From positions 21,903,434 to 21,967,433 of the forward strand of contig JBBCBC010000021.1 of NCBI GenBank assembly GCA_037126765.1: DNA of 64,000 bases, read 5' to 3'. Position 1 is the stretch's first letter. Every line of letters starts with the position of its first letter. This DNA is from Stenogyne calaminthoides. Its lineage: Eukaryota > Streptophyta > Magnoliopsida > Lamiales > Lamiaceae. Positions 11,218 to 22,885 of this stretch are shown one piece after another. The position numbers were made by a program, and so were the translations under genes. The notes beneath the pieces are model-generated. The model was not told the DNA's origin, did no database searches, and saw only the letters and a list, made by a program, of their open reading frames with translations.

Positions 11218-11758
11218 CAACCGGGTCGGGGACCGGATTAATTCATGTTACAACAGTGTGCACAGTTAATTATATAGACATCATTCGACAACGTTCCATG
11301 ACAGATTAACTCATTATTTAGAGCAATAGTAACAACTTTATTAAAAGTAACCGAATATCCATCATAAAAGAGTTAGAAACTGAAATTAAATTCTTTCTAA
11401 AACTAGGAACGTAAAGAACATCTCTTAAAATTAAAAATCTATCTTCAAAAGATAGTTGCACTTCTCCCATTGCTTCAGCTGCCACTCTCGTAGCAATGCC
11501 CAGTGTGATGAGGATCTCACTCACACTAAGTTGTCGGGTCCGCTTGAACCCCTGTAATGTGAAACAAACATGATCAGTGGCTCCCGTATCCACTACCCAC
11601 GAATGGGAAGCATACGCCGCTAAACAAGTTCCAACAACTAGTGCATGGGAATTACATTTCTTTCCATCCCTCTTAGGTTTGGAACAAGCTGTCCTCCAAT
11701 GTCCTTTCTCACCGCACTTGAAACACTTCCCCTTAGCAGTCTTCTTGACACCGTCCCC
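11218..11758 (-). pseudogene. Copia protease and pre-integrase region (element B)
   Basis: The CCHC zinc knuckle CFKCGEKGHWRTAC (about 11735-11694) starts this block. The protease active site follows in WVVDTGATDHVC (about 11602-11567), with the catalytic Asp present, then EVQLSFEDRFLILRDVLYVP and FRKNLISVS. After a small frame change, a GAG-pre-integrase-like tail (NELICHGTL, about 11310-11280) runs into the LTR of C. The break at about 11218 removes the integrase core, RT and RNase H. The protease would cleave the polyprotein. Frame changes near 11390 and 11760 indicate decay. Confidence 0.85.
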
Positions 11759-12574
11759 TTAGTTCACCGTTGCTTTGCCCTTGGCAATGCTTGAGTTGAC
11801 TTGGTTTTGGCCTTTTGCCTTCTTCTCCTTCTTACCACCATTTGGCCTAGAAGAAGTAGAAGGGCCGATTGCCACCAAGGCTTGGTGCTGGTGTCCCATC
11901 ATCTTCTCAGCCGAATCTAGAGCTTGCATTAGATCATGCAGATTATACTCCTGATCGCTCATCAGGTAGTCCAGATAGAATTTATCAAAGCTCTTCGGTA
12001 GAGAATGGAGGATGAACTCGATTTTAGTTTCGAGATCACATTCAGCGTCAAGAACCTTAAGCTTGTTTAGGTGAGCCATCATCTGGAGAACGTGATCCTT
12101 AATGGGCGTTCCCTCCACCATTTCTTGCGAAAACATATGTCGCATGGTGATATGCTTAGCTGTACGGTTCTGATGTTGAAACATCGCTTTAAGATTTTGC
12201 ATAATTTCCACATCATTTCCAAAGTTCTGGTATTGGTGCTGTAACACATCCGACATTGAGGCCATGATGGTGCACTTAGCCATTTCATTGGAACTCTCCT
12301 AGTCATTATACTCTTTTTTATCCGTCTCACTAGAGTCATTAGTAGGCTTTTCGGATTTTGGTACATCAAGAACCCACTTATGATGTTGTGTAGTAAGGAC
12401 AATAGTAAGTTTTTGATTCCAATCAACAAAGTTTTCACCAGTAAGAAAATTGTCTTTAAGTATATTGAACAGTGGATTAAAATGTTGCGACATGTTGAGA
12501 CTGAAAATAAACATACATCTTGTGTCAATATCCAGATTAACACAAAAATTACATAATTCGATCACATGAATCAT
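11759..12574 (-). pseudogene. Copia gag (element B)
   Basis: Two minus-strand frames in succession. The first (12299-12574) has FNILKDNFLTGENFVDW, the N-terminal gag domain. The second (11759-12283, 174 residues) carries VEIMQNLKAMFQHQNRTAKH, MVEGTPIKDHVLQMMAHLNK and FILHSLPKSFDKFYLDYLM, matching the UBN2-type copia gag core, and ends with a lysine/serine-rich tail before the zinc knuckle. A stop near 12300 separates them. The gag shell would package element RNA. Confidence 0.85.
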
Positions 12575-14038
12575 ATTAAAATCTCAAAAAAAAATATGAA
12601 CATGCATCAGCCAACATCTCAAAACTGTTTAAATAAGCCACGTGGGGTGGGTCATTATTTAAACACATTTAAGCATGTTACAAACAAAGACAGTTACAAA
12701 CCTTTAATTTCCAAATTAATAGTTGGCTCCCACTTGACCAATATAAAATTGACAAGGACTTCAGGGAAGTATATGCATATCAATTTTATACCTAAGTAAT
12801 AATTAGGATTAAATACATAATTATTATTTTGTTTTGAACGAGCCTCTTGGGGAGGTTCATCGTCGCCACTAATAATAATCCACAATCATTCTTTAGGAAT
12901 TCAATCATGTGAAAATTATCTTTTGGCCGATTACGTGGGGAAATTCTCCAAAAGAATTCACAAATAAATAAATCATGGAGGTCAAAATTAATTCAATTTT
13001 ATTATCCGAAATAAAATTATCAATTAATTATCTTAAAATACTTAGTAATTTTCGAAAGTGAGATTTTTCCAAACAATTTCTCATGCATCACATATTCAAA
13101 CAAATTAAATAAGCATGAAAATAAAGCAATCATCAAAAAAAAAAATTAAACATATTGGGCACATATATTCAATTGTCAAGGTTAATTTTTGTCATGTCTA
13201 GATCTTGATAAATTGTCTTTGTAGCCTTCATCGTTCGTCTCGAATAGCTCCCACTCGATCGCAACAAATTCTTTAAAATGTCCTCCGTCAAGGTTTGAGA
13301 TGACGTCCGGCGCCGGGTAGCTCATGGCCCAGAATGCGTGTCCGCGTGCACCTAAGTGCACGCCGATGTCTAAGCCGGTCATCTGTTGCTGGCGGCACTT
13401 TCGGCATCGTCGCGTCGTATATGGTGATCAGCGCGCCCTCCGATCTCCGTGCCCTCTCTACTGAGTGCCTAAGCGATCCACACCGTGTCTGTCTTCGGCG
13501 TGCTATGCGTCTTGTAGCCTAACAACCCGCCCTCGCCCGACACCAAACTTCGTATGGCGCACGACCACACCTTAGCCCATGCCAACGAGCGTCGTGCGCA
13601 TCCAGCATGCCCCGTCCGCGACCACCTAACCGTCGTTAAAATTAAGCTGGGCCTTGAAGGCTTAGCCAGCGCGTGCTTTGACTTCGTGTGCGTCACGGGC
13701 GGCAGTACCCCATCTTTAATTCTTCGTCTCCGTCTTCGTTCTCGATCCGCTTACAATTTATTTATAAAAAATAAATAAATTTAGATCTAGACTAGTCTAT
13801 TACATTGATTAAATCAAACCAATCCTAATCTACTCGTGGATTTTCTCACGAGGCAAAACAAATTCGAAAGAATCGAATTAAAAACCACAATTATATGCAT
13901 GCATAATTAAACATTCATCAAATACCATGACAGTTGGATACCTGCAAAAAAAGATCTAGCAATTCTACTATCCAATTTCAAATTCAATGAAATAAACAAA
14001 TTAAATTACAATTAAAAAATTAGAGCCCGAAACCGAGA
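12575..14038 (-). other. Untranslated leader of copia element B, with a GC-rich island
   Basis: About 1.4 kb between the primer site and gag. Most of it is AT-rich without frames, but about 13180-13760 is strikingly GC- and CpG-rich (GTCCGGCGCCGGG, GCGCGCCCTCC, CGTCGTGCGCATCC). Short open frames occur on both strands of the island (13182-13382 minus, 13554-13778 plus) with no recognised domain. Confidence 0.6.
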
Positions 14039-14049
14039 CTCTGATACCA
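14039..14049 (-). promoter_or_regulatory. Primer binding site of element B (initiator Met tRNA type)
   Basis: On the minus strand TGGTATCAGAG stands two bases after the LTR end ...CCCCAACA. This is the standard copia primer site, complementary to the 3' end of initiator methionine tRNA, and it is intact. Confidence 0.9.
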
Positions 14050-14051
14050 GT

Positions 14052-15849
14052 TGTTGGGGAATAAGTTGCCCGAATCTATTCGGGATGATATTTAAATATA
14101 AATTTAATTCTTACAATTATTACTAGCATGAATTAATCCTATATTAATTAAAATAATAATTCCAACAACAATCATGCACATAATATAATCACGTAAATCC
14201 TACGCATACGGAATTTCTAGGAATTTACGCAGGCTTACCGTTTTGACGAATCAACGCGGAGAAGATGAGTACCCGTTCAACGAACAAACCTAAAGTCCTT
14301 CTCAAGTATTCCCACATCCTTGTCCGATAATTCGATGGGAGGATGCTCACGAACAATTAACAAAATGGAAAAAGAAAAATATTTTGCACCACCTTTGTGG
14401 TTTTCTAATTTTTCCAACTCATGGAATTGTGTTGGGGATGAAAAATTCATCCCCTATTTATAATACTAGGGTGACCAATCTTCTGGTCAAAATTGGGATA
14501 TGAGAAGATCTTTAATTCTTGTGCAAGAAGTAATCTTGAATATATCCAATATATTCTCTTTCCCATAAATAAATTTTCCACAAAAATCTCCTCCCTTATA
14601 AATAGCAATTTTAAAAAATTTAAGAAAGAAAGAATCAAGATTTGATTTTCTTGAATTTATGGGATAATCTTATATTCCAAGAATACTTATCTTTTTTTCA
14701 TAAAATCTTTTCAAGAAAAATCAAGAAAATCTTTCATTTTCTTTTCTTCCTATTTTTTGAAAATAATGGAAAAATAAGAAATTATATTTTCTTTTATTTT
14801 AATTACCTTTTTCAGTTATTGGACTTTATATTTGGGCTACTTGAGGGGCCTTTAGGAGAATTAAGATTGAACCTTCCAATGGGCTCTAAATGATCAATAT
14901 TGAGCCACAATATTATTCAGCCCATTAATATTAATTAATTACACTATAAAACTAATATTGCACTATCATTCTTAACTCATATTACTGTAATATGGCTCCT
15001 TGTTAGTATTTCCCGTGTTTAAGATTATTCAGTCCATTAATTAATTCAAGCCACTGAAGAAGCTTTATATTAATTAATATATTTTTCCTTCTACGACAAA
15101 GTCGATTCAACATTATTATCCATCTTTGAAACTAATTCCACTTGCAAGATTTGGTATGATAAAACTTACGGCTACCAAGGGACAAATCCATAAGTTGTAC
15201 TTGCACATGATTCTCTTTATTAAATCTTAGCAATAAATCATATATAGCTATTAATATTGCCCAAACACAAAGTATTGAATCGCGTTGATTCTCTACAGAC
15301 ATGAATCAAAGCAATAATTATTAATTACACGATCTATTTAAGAGATATTAAGAAATAACGAACCACTTGAGGTCTAATTCTTCTACATTCGATCTTGAAG
15401 AATTTATCCACCTTTATGGAGTCTATTCAGTAGCATCATAATGCACTAGTGTAATCTCTTGGTCAAAATGAATGATCAATCAGACCTTACACTTCAACCT
15501 TTCCACGATGGATTGTTCATTTCCATCTAGGTTGTGAATTTGTACTTATTTACAAGGGACTAATAATGTGATCTTCTGTGATCTGGTATCACCATAGTTA
15601 CTACAATGTAACTCGTACTATTATTTGAACAGTTTTGCAGTAACTATATATAACATTCATTCATATTTAAAATAATAGTGATAAATAATTTATTTGATAA
15701 ATAAAGGCGAAATCCGGTTATCACGAAAGATAGGCACATTAAATAGCTATAATGTTATAATCCCTCATTTGACAAATTGAGGCGGTTAGGAGCAATAGCT
15801 TCTAACGGTCATATATTACCTTCAATAGTAGATGTGGCACGGATATACA
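14052..15849 (-). repeat. 5' LTR of copia element B
   Basis: The inner end is fixed by the primer site (TGTTGGGG on the plus strand at 14052). A TATA box reads TATTATAAATAGGGG on the minus strand (about 14449-14465), placing the transcription start near 14430. The outer end near 15849 (TGTATATCC on the minus strand) is inferred from where sequence of element A resumes. It is long (about 1.8 kb) and may contain extra sequence. Confidence 0.6.
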
Positions 15850-15851
15850 TT

Positions 15852-16676
15852 TTATTTGAAAACCAAGAGACATGTACCTGAGGTTGATTTTTTGTTTATT
15901 CTGCAACCTCCATAATCAGAATCAGAGTACCCACTAAGCTCTAGATTATCATCTGAAGAGTAGTATAACCTAAGGTTAACTGTCCCCTTCAGATACTTAA
16001 GAATCCGCTTAGCTGCTTCCAAGTGGCTTTGCATTGGATTTGCCTAAAATCTGGCACATACACCTACTGCAAATGTTATATCTGGTCTGCTGGCAATCAG
16101 GTACAATAGTGATCTAATGAGAGCCCTATACTCTTTCTGATTAGTTCTCCGTCTTCAATTCTGAACAAAGTTTTGTCTATCAATCCCTTAGTGAATCCGT
16201 TGTATAGCAAGGCGAATCTTGTATCATACCAAGCTCACGGGACTGTTTGATCCATAAAGAGCTTTTCTTAAACGGTACACCTGGTTGCTCATTTCAAATC
16301 CAGGAGGTTGTTCAACATAAACTTCCTCAGCTAGTACCCCGTTTAAGAATGCACTCTTTACATCCATCTGATACACAATAAATCCTCTGTGAGAAGCATA
16401 AGCCAGAAACAGCCGAATGGCTTCAAGACGAGTGACTGGTGCAAAGGTTTCATCATAATCAATCCCTTCTGATTGTGAATATCCCTTAGCAACAAGTCTT
16501 GCCTTATTCTTGATTATCACATTGTGCTCATCCTTCTTGTTATTGAAGACCCACTTAGTGCCAATCACATCTTGGTGAGTTGGTCTGTCTACAAGTTCCC
16601 AAATTTGATTCCTTTCAAAATGCTCTAGTTCTTCTTGCATGGCTAGAATCCAGTTACATCGGTAGAGCTTCTTCAA
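15852..16676 (-). pseudogene. Copia RT/RNase H remnant with catalytic-box deletion (element A)
   Basis: The first frame (16224-16676) carries IWELVDRPTHQDVIGTKWVF, KARLVAKGYSQSEGIDYDET, FAPVTRLEAIRLFLAYAS, YQMDVKSAFLNGVLAEEVYV and EQPPGFEMSNQVYRLRKALY, the N-terminal half of copia RT. After a break come RIEDGE and then KEYRAL-like sequence near 16130, so the segment with the YVDD box is deleted. The last frame (15852-16034) has HLEAAKRILKYLKGTVNLRL and SGYSDSDYGGCRINKKST, the entry into RNase H. The B LTR then truncates it. Confidence 0.85.
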
Positions 16677-17043
16677 CTGTGAAGGGTTCCTTCAAAGAAA
16701 GATAGCAATAATACATTGCACTTTCACCAATCTGATGTCTAGTTTGGACTCTATCAGACGGGTCTCCGATAATCAGGTCAGTTGGATGACTGGTTATTCA
16801 GGTCCTTCTTCCCTGATTTACATCAGTTTGGAGATCAACACCCTCTTACGATAGTGATTAATCACTTTAGAGACTAGGAGAGAGTACTTGATGGGATCCA
16901 CTTGGCATGGACATATCTCGGTGATGTTGGACTCATCATGTCTTTGAAGTCATCGACGGAACAACGTGTTTCCTCTAACCCGGATGGTTCGATTATTCTT
17001 TATCTCGGTATGCCGAACTTCTTCATTAACGGTTATGCGTACC

Positions 17044-17787
17044 TTAGGATCGGGCCACTGGTGAATCATCAAGATCAAAGTTAGGAACATACGCAGTGAT
17101 GTGATCTGATTCCTTTTCCTTGAAACTCAATTGATCCATGATTTTCTCTTTTCGGATCATATTAAATGAGCTTTGGGTGAGGAACAACTTGCTTGGCCGA
17201 GTAGTAAGACCATGGATATATTTGATCACAGTTACCTTCATGTCCCATTTCTTCAGCAGGGACCTCAAAATCTTATAATTAATGTCCTTATCTGACATAA
17301 CTCGGCCCAGACCACGAAGTCTGTTGACTCCCATCGTGATCCTTCCATCGAACTGATTGATGGTCTCATTTTGTAGCATTCTGAGTTTCTCTAAGTTAAC
17401 CATCTCCGCTTGCAACATGCTTTCCTTGATAAGATCATTCCCTTGACATATTTCAGCCAACGTATCCCATACTTCCTTAGCAGTCTGCAGGTACTTGACT
17501 TTTTCCTTTATTGTCGCGTCCATCGTCTTCATGATGAGATATTTTGCTACTGTATCCAGATTGGATAATTTTCTTTCTTCAGCATCCATTAGCGAAGGAC
17601 TCTTTCTGACACGTGCACCAAGAGCATGATCTGGATCTCTGTTATCATCATTTGGATTCGTATGATAAATGATAATTGGTCCTCGTTCAAGAACTTCCAT
17701 CGTTACATTCTTGATTAAACCGGATGGTTCCCATTGAAGATCTTCGATCGGTATAATCATCGACATTGAACTTGGGTCATGATACAT
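17044..17787 (-). pseudogene. Copia gag fused in frame to integrase-RT linker (element A)
   Basis: A 247-codon open frame. Residues about 1-210 are gag (GPIIIYHTNPNDD, LMDAEERKLSNLDTVAKYLI, TAKEVWDTLAEICQGND, LRSLLKKWDMKVTVIKYIHG), matching the gags at 28.9-29.5 and 32.7-33.4 kb. The last 35 residues or so (KIMDQLSFKEK, VPNFDLDDSP) match the linker just upstream of RT in N1 (46670-46760). The junction lies near 17150. A deletion has therefore removed the gag C-terminus, protease and integrase while keeping the frame. The start chosen is MYHD, close to the family's MDN start. Confidence 0.8.
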
Positions 17788-17944
17788 GCAGAAGTGTTAT
17801 CCATCTTTGAATGTGAGTTTTGAAAGCAGATGAGCTTAAAAGCGGGTTTTTTCAAGATGCATTCAAGTGACCACAATGGTTCTTCCTCAAGAACCAATGA
17901 TACTCAAAAGCCGATTGGTCCGTAGAACCCTTTGCTCGTCTGCG

Positions 17945-19482
17945 CTATGGTCGACGGGTTTTTAAATTGAGGCGGAAGTCTAGAGGGGAGGGGTGAATAG
18001 ACTTACGAAATTTTTTCGTGGTCGGGTGTGATAAGCAAGTTGCACGATCAGTCTTGAATGAATAAGTTTGGTGATATCGACTTCTTGATCATTTGAGGCG
18101 GATCGGTTCGGTTATCTATCGGTTTAAGCGGTGTCTTGGAAGCTAAGTTTTACCCGTGTGAAAAACCCGGTTTGTTAAATCAGTTTCTAAGTTATTTGTT
18201 TCCGTCGGATGACAAAGTGCCAAAGCCAATCGGATCGGTTGCTTGGTACCAAATCGATTCCGGACTTAGAATATGCATGCATTATACAAACAAGTAGTGT
18301 CTTGAGGATAGTGTAAAAGCGGTCATCGGATAATGCATACAGTTTATATAGTGGTTCGGACAACTTGTCCCTCGTCCACTCTTCCTATCGGTGAGGGCAC
18401 CAACTAACCAAGCCGAACTTAGTTTTATGTGTTAGTCGACCACATTCTAGCGGATGTTTCAAGAGTTCTCACTCAACTAATCCGGGAGATCGGAACTAGA
18501 AACCTGATGCGAAATCTTGCTAAGCAAACATAACCTAACTTTTAGTTTGCGTATAAGATTTGTTATGTTCCAACTGGAAATCTATCCTAGAATTTGAGTA
18601 ACCTAAGGCTGAAGGATAAGATTTCTATGCTAAGAACTATGGGATGAACACTTAGAAATATTCTTCAATTTGTGTTCTTCTTGCGGAAATTTGGCTTGCT
18701 TTGAGCTTGTAGATTATTTCTGTAACCTCACTATGAAGGTTTGATCCCATATATATAGGCACGAAATCGAACTAGCTGTTGGATAGCAATTCAAATTTTA
18801 GTCTATTTTAGGTAGGATTGCAGACTTGATTTGATGTGATCAGTGACGGCATAGCTGAAAGCGTATAAACTTGTCCTTTCTAGCCGTTGATCTCTGAAGC
18901 ACCTCATCCTGCAATGTCAGCTCCAGACATACATTTCTTGCTCTCATTTGCTATCAAGTACACTTATTAAGTGTTTGATTTACCAACTTAGGTTGACATT
19001 CTTCGTGTCTGATGAACTCGTATGACTTGGTGAACTTCTGGTTGTCACGATTTGGTGACTGATCGGTCTACGATTGAGTCTTGATCACGAGGTTGTCTTA
19101 GCACAACTTGAAGACTCTTCTTCACTTCTTATGATGTAGGACTTCTGATCTTCTAAGTCTTGTTACCTGGTGGTCATCGATCTTGGTCTTACGATTCTCG
19201 ACATGTTACGATCTTAGATCTTCACTTTTATCGACTAGGCGATCTTCTAGTCTTCTTCTTCTTCTCAGATGAATTCTGATCTTCTGATCTTCAAGACTTA
19301 GACTACTCACATTGAGTTCCCCCTCAATGTATGACCTATCTACCTTTACATCAGTTGCTATATACAACAATTATCAACTGGTCATCTTAGTCCTATTACT
19401 AGATCATCGATCGACTTTACAATTAAACTAGTCTACTACTATTTGTTTTGGAATTTTCATCAAAACCATAAATTTTTCAACA
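17945..19482 (-). repeat. 5' LTR of copia element A
   Basis: On the minus strand it starts TGTTGAAAAATTTATGG, then TTTTGATGAAAATTCCAAAA, matching the start of the LTRs at 27195 and 53940. It contains TATATATATGGGATCA (about 18741-18758) where the others have TATAAATATGGGATCA, plus the shared CTATTCACCCCTCCCCTC block near its end. The primer site behind it is not recognisable. Possible target-site bases after it are ATGTT (19483-19487), with no partner found. Confidence 0.8.
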
Positions 19483-19487
19483 ATGTT

Positions 19488-20580
19488 CTACTCGTGTTAG
19501 ATAGTAAGTGGAAAATATTGTCTTCCACATTGATCATTTGAGCACTTAATAGTTGAATATGGTGAGCTGTGGATTGTAGTAGTGTGTGATCATATTAATT
19601 GGCTTATGCGCAATATGAGGACTGGAATGGTTGTTGATTATTCCTATCTGCAGTTTTCTTTGATCCAATATCCTTGGTTCGTCCAGTGTTGATACTACCC
19701 TATATAACAAAAGTATGTTAAGTTTAATGTTTATTAAAAAAAAGATCTTATAAATTGCCTCATAATTAGGTTGCATAGACACATATACGACACGATACGG
19801 GTACAGAGACACAAGTTTTTTTTTAAAAAAATTGGGTATGATACAGCAGGGATACGACTTTAATTTTTTAATTATTTTATATTATCCCTGTAAATATAAA
19901 TATTTTTACAATTTTTTTTAAATACATATCTTCGTACATGTATGCAAATAATTTTAACACCTAAATAAATATAAAAAATCAAAACAAGGACATCGATAAA
20001 AATATGTAAATGATCACCAACATCACAAAATCGTAGTCAATATACAAAAAGTATGCGTAAAATAGTTAAATCGCAAATATGCAAAATACTAGATACAATT
20101 TAAAATCACAACTTAATTATAAAGTAATCTAATTATCCAGGTTAATGGAGCATCACACTCAAACATAAAACAAGAAGAAGCTATGTGTGTTGAACTTCGA
20201 TGAACAGTGGTGTGTTGACCGTGATAAATTTTTATTGCTTCTAGATGTAGGTTAGGGTTAATGTAATATAAGATAAATTTAAAGTAAAAAATATTAATTT
20301 TCCAAATTTAATCGTACGCGCGTATCATATCCGTGACCGACACGTTGATCAGCCGTGTCCGACATTGTACCCAAAATTATAATTATTATTTTTAATTAGG
20401 ATATGCCACATGGCGTATCGGGTGCGTATCCCACCTGTATCGGCGTACCCAAGTACTCGTGATGTATCCGACACTCCATTATTAAAAAATTCTGAGAATC
20501 CGTGCATCCTAACCTCATATCCTCCACGCTTCCTAAACTCTAGCAAAATAGCCGACACCTACTAGGGTTGGAGCTATAAA
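19488..20580. repeat. Probable dispersed non-autonomous repeat
   Basis: AT-rich stretch between two GC-richer blocks built from variants of CGATACGGGTAC/GTATCC. The first is ACACGATACGGGTACAGAGA at 19788-19807. The second is 20320-20470, with CGTATCATATCC, CGACACG, GTATCGGGTGCGTATCC and GTACCCAAGTAC. The minus frame at 20349-20558 is probably a product of this repeat rather than a gene. No clear terminal repeats or target duplication could be fixed by eye. Confidence 0.4.
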
Positions 20581-20736
20581 TTTTGGAAACTTTGGGAGCA
20601 TGGGAAATAATTCTGTTAAGAATATAACCTGCATATGAGAAAAATGTTATAATTACTGTGTATTATTAACAATCAAGGTGTTATATATGAATATTAACAA
20701 ACTAGTACCTGAAGCAAAAAATGCATCCTGTAACCG

Positions 20737-21464
20737 TCACATTTCCTCCCACTTGTATTTTTTCACACCATCCATGAGCCCATCCAACACAAGTTCTGCC
20801 CAATTGTATGTCTTTATATTATCTAAATCTACTAGATAGTCTAATATCTCGATATCTAGTGAATTTCTATACTTAGGGAGAAACACTATAGCACATAATA
20901 ACATCATATTGAAAATCTTAAATATATGGCCAAATTCTGAACTCAGCAATTTTTTCTTCTAGTTGACCCAAATTTATATTGGTCATTAGAACCACCACGC
21001 CTAAACAAAATGTCGTATTTCGTCTGCCTAATTTTTGAGCTATTATGAGTTGAATTTTTTTTGTCAGAACTAGGTATACCAAGCGTAGCCTTTATCATGT
21101 CCACATCAATGTTGATTTTTGTATCGTTTATGTTTAATATACGGATAGATGGATCAAAATTATTTAACAATCATACCATTACAGTCAAATCAATATCACT
21201 AACTTTGAGATTCAACATAGACGAAAACTCCATTGATTGTACCGTCTCTCTTTGCTCCTTGCTTAATTTATCATTTACACTGCTTAGACTGCGAAGAGAT
21301 GTTATGTGATGTAGTTTTACCCTTTTGTCAGTGGGTTTATTCATTCTTTCTTTTGGAGAACCCATACTAAACATTGTTGGTCCACTTGGTTGACTAGATG
21401 GTCGAATGTTCTCAAAGTGCCTCTTGTTTCCCTTTGCCACGTTCGGCGTGAACATTTTTATCAA
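20737..21464 (-). pseudogene. Fragment resembling plant-mobile-domain / Ulp1-type transposon protein
   Basis: Three minus-strand frames follow each other, the first two meeting directly at 21170/21171. Part 1 (21171-21464) has HHITSLRSLSSVNDKLSKEQ and SSMLNLKVSDIDLTVMV. Part 2 (20943-21170) has LLNNFDPSIRILNINDTKIN, DMIKATLGIPSSDKK. Part 3 (20737-20949) has SLDIEILDYLVDLDNIKTYN and WAELVLDGLMDGV. The succession 'helical segment, W/LL..FDP....L, then D....LGIP' and later 'YNWA..VLD.L..GV' recalls the N-terminal domain of plant proteins linked to Ulp1-carrying Mutator-like transposons. No protease domain is present. Family assignment is by pattern only. Confidence 0.45.
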
Positions 21465-21469
21465 ACTAT

Positions 21470-22490
21470 TTCAAATAAAACCGAAAAATATTAAAATAAG
21501 ATGCATCAATAATCATTAACCAGTTGCCAACACCATATTTACATAGCTTAGCACATTGTAGTGGAGAAGATCAACGTAGAATGAACAGAGTTCAGTTTGA
21601 TCCCAAGACTGATAGAGACAAAGGTTATTTGCATAATAAATGGATTATGTTTCATGAATGTCAATATCGGAAAATGTATTCTCAATGTTAGGAATTGCTC
21701 TGGTTTGTTAAAAGTCAGAAAGCTAGGAGTTCTTGTATACCAGTGGTGATTTGCAGATACGTAACAATGATTATTGAAAAGATTTGTAAATTAGTATTTA
21801 ATTTATCTTAAAATTTAGAAATTTACTAAATATTTGGTGATGTGTAATGCATAATTATGAACTTGGCTATCAGTAAACCCATTTATTTAGTCATATATCA
21901 AAATGGCGCACACATATAATTAATTGAGTTTTAGTTTAATTAATTATGTCAATTTCTCAACCAAGCGTGTAATAAGATGTTCATTCCTAGTCGTATAATA
22001 AAGAATACCAGTGAATCCTATTCAAGTGCTTATACAGATTAGAAAAGAATTTGCTTGCATATACAACATTTGTACATTTGAACCCTACAACCATAACTGC
22101 AATGCATTAAATAAAACAATAGATTGAGAGTTTTAAGAAAAATAAAATGCAGTAATTATTTTTATAGAGGATAAGAATATTGAGCTTTCATGATGGTCAA
22201 TAAAAAGTAGCAAATCTGTTTTTGTAAAGTGATTAAATATCCAACACTAACCTGATATCAATGGCCATAACATCAGCTTTAATTCTTGGTGGTGGACTGC
22301 TATAATTCGGTGAGAAAGCCTGTCGATAGGGACAGATTCATATTGAGTTTATGATGCAATATTTAATTTGTGTTATAAAAATAAGTACAGGGACTTCTCT
22401 TTCTTTGTTATGGGCTGGAGTAATGGGACGGTTTGGAGGAAGATGGACATAAACTGCTTTCAAGATGAGAATATTTCTCAGATGTATTTT
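21470..22490. other. Intergenic, no recognised feature
   Basis: AT-rich sequence with no supported frame, RNA gene or clear repeat. The short plus frame at 22368-22571 runs into the minisatellite and is considered chance. Confidence 0.5.
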
Positions 22491-22885
22491 GGACGATATT
22501 TATTTTTCTTTTCTTCTCACGCTGATTTTTTTATCAGAATTCTCCGTGCAATGTTGGGATTTATTTTATGAAATTTGAATCAGTCCAAAATATTTGAATA
22601 TATGGTTTCACACTAATCATTTTTCCTTTCTTCTCGCTAATTTATGGAATATATCCTATGGAATTTGAATCAGTCTAAAATATAGGAATATATGGTTTCA
22701 ACTTTCACGTTAATTTTTCTTTTCTTTCTTCTCACTCTGATTTTTTTGAATATATCCTCTATGGAATTTGAATCAGTCTAAAATGTAGGAATATATGGTT
22801 TCAACTGTCATGTTAATTTTTCTTTCCTTTCTTCTCACTCTAATTTTTTGGAATATATCTTATGGAATTTGAACAATTCTAAAAT
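22490..22885. repeat. Imperfect minisatellite, period about 90-103 bp, four copies
   Basis: The phrase GAATTTGAATCAGTC recurs at about 22571, 22661, 22764 and (degenerate) 22865, each followed by TAAAAT.TAGGAATATATGG in the better copies and by a pyrimidine-rich TTTTTCTTTTCTTTCTTCTC segment. The first and last copies are truncated or diverged. It is a local tandem duplication, not coding. Confidence 0.75.

Larger units (their letters stand above)
11218..15849 (-). mobile_element. Ty1/copia element B, 5' part
   Basis: Minus-strand copia remnant: LTR (14052-15849), perfect primer binding site, a leader of about 1.4 kb, gag with CCHC knuckle, protease, and the start of the integrase leader domain. 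It is cut at 11217 by C. It differs from A, N1/N2 and F in gag sequence and resembles the TNT1-94-annotated class. The 3' part is absent from the window. Confidence 0.8.
15850..19482 (-). mobile_element. Deleted copia element A (same family as N1/N2/E)
   Basis: Minus-strand copy: 5' LTR (about 17945-19482), gag N-terminus, in-frame jump to the integrase-RT linker, RT N-terminal half, then a second jump to the RT C-terminus/RNase H start. Protease, integrase, the RT catalytic box and the 3' end are missing. Gag, linker, RT and LTR all match N1/N2, mostly without the CAG/CTG damage seen there. Confidence 0.8.

Noticed and set aside
13554..13778. Plus frame in the GC-rich island of B
   Set aside because: GC-rich DNA lacks stops by chance; opposite-strand frames are equally long and no homology is recognised.
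20349..20558. 69-codon minus frame
   Set aside because: Built from the GTATCC-type dispersed repeat; repeated motif text rather than a gene.
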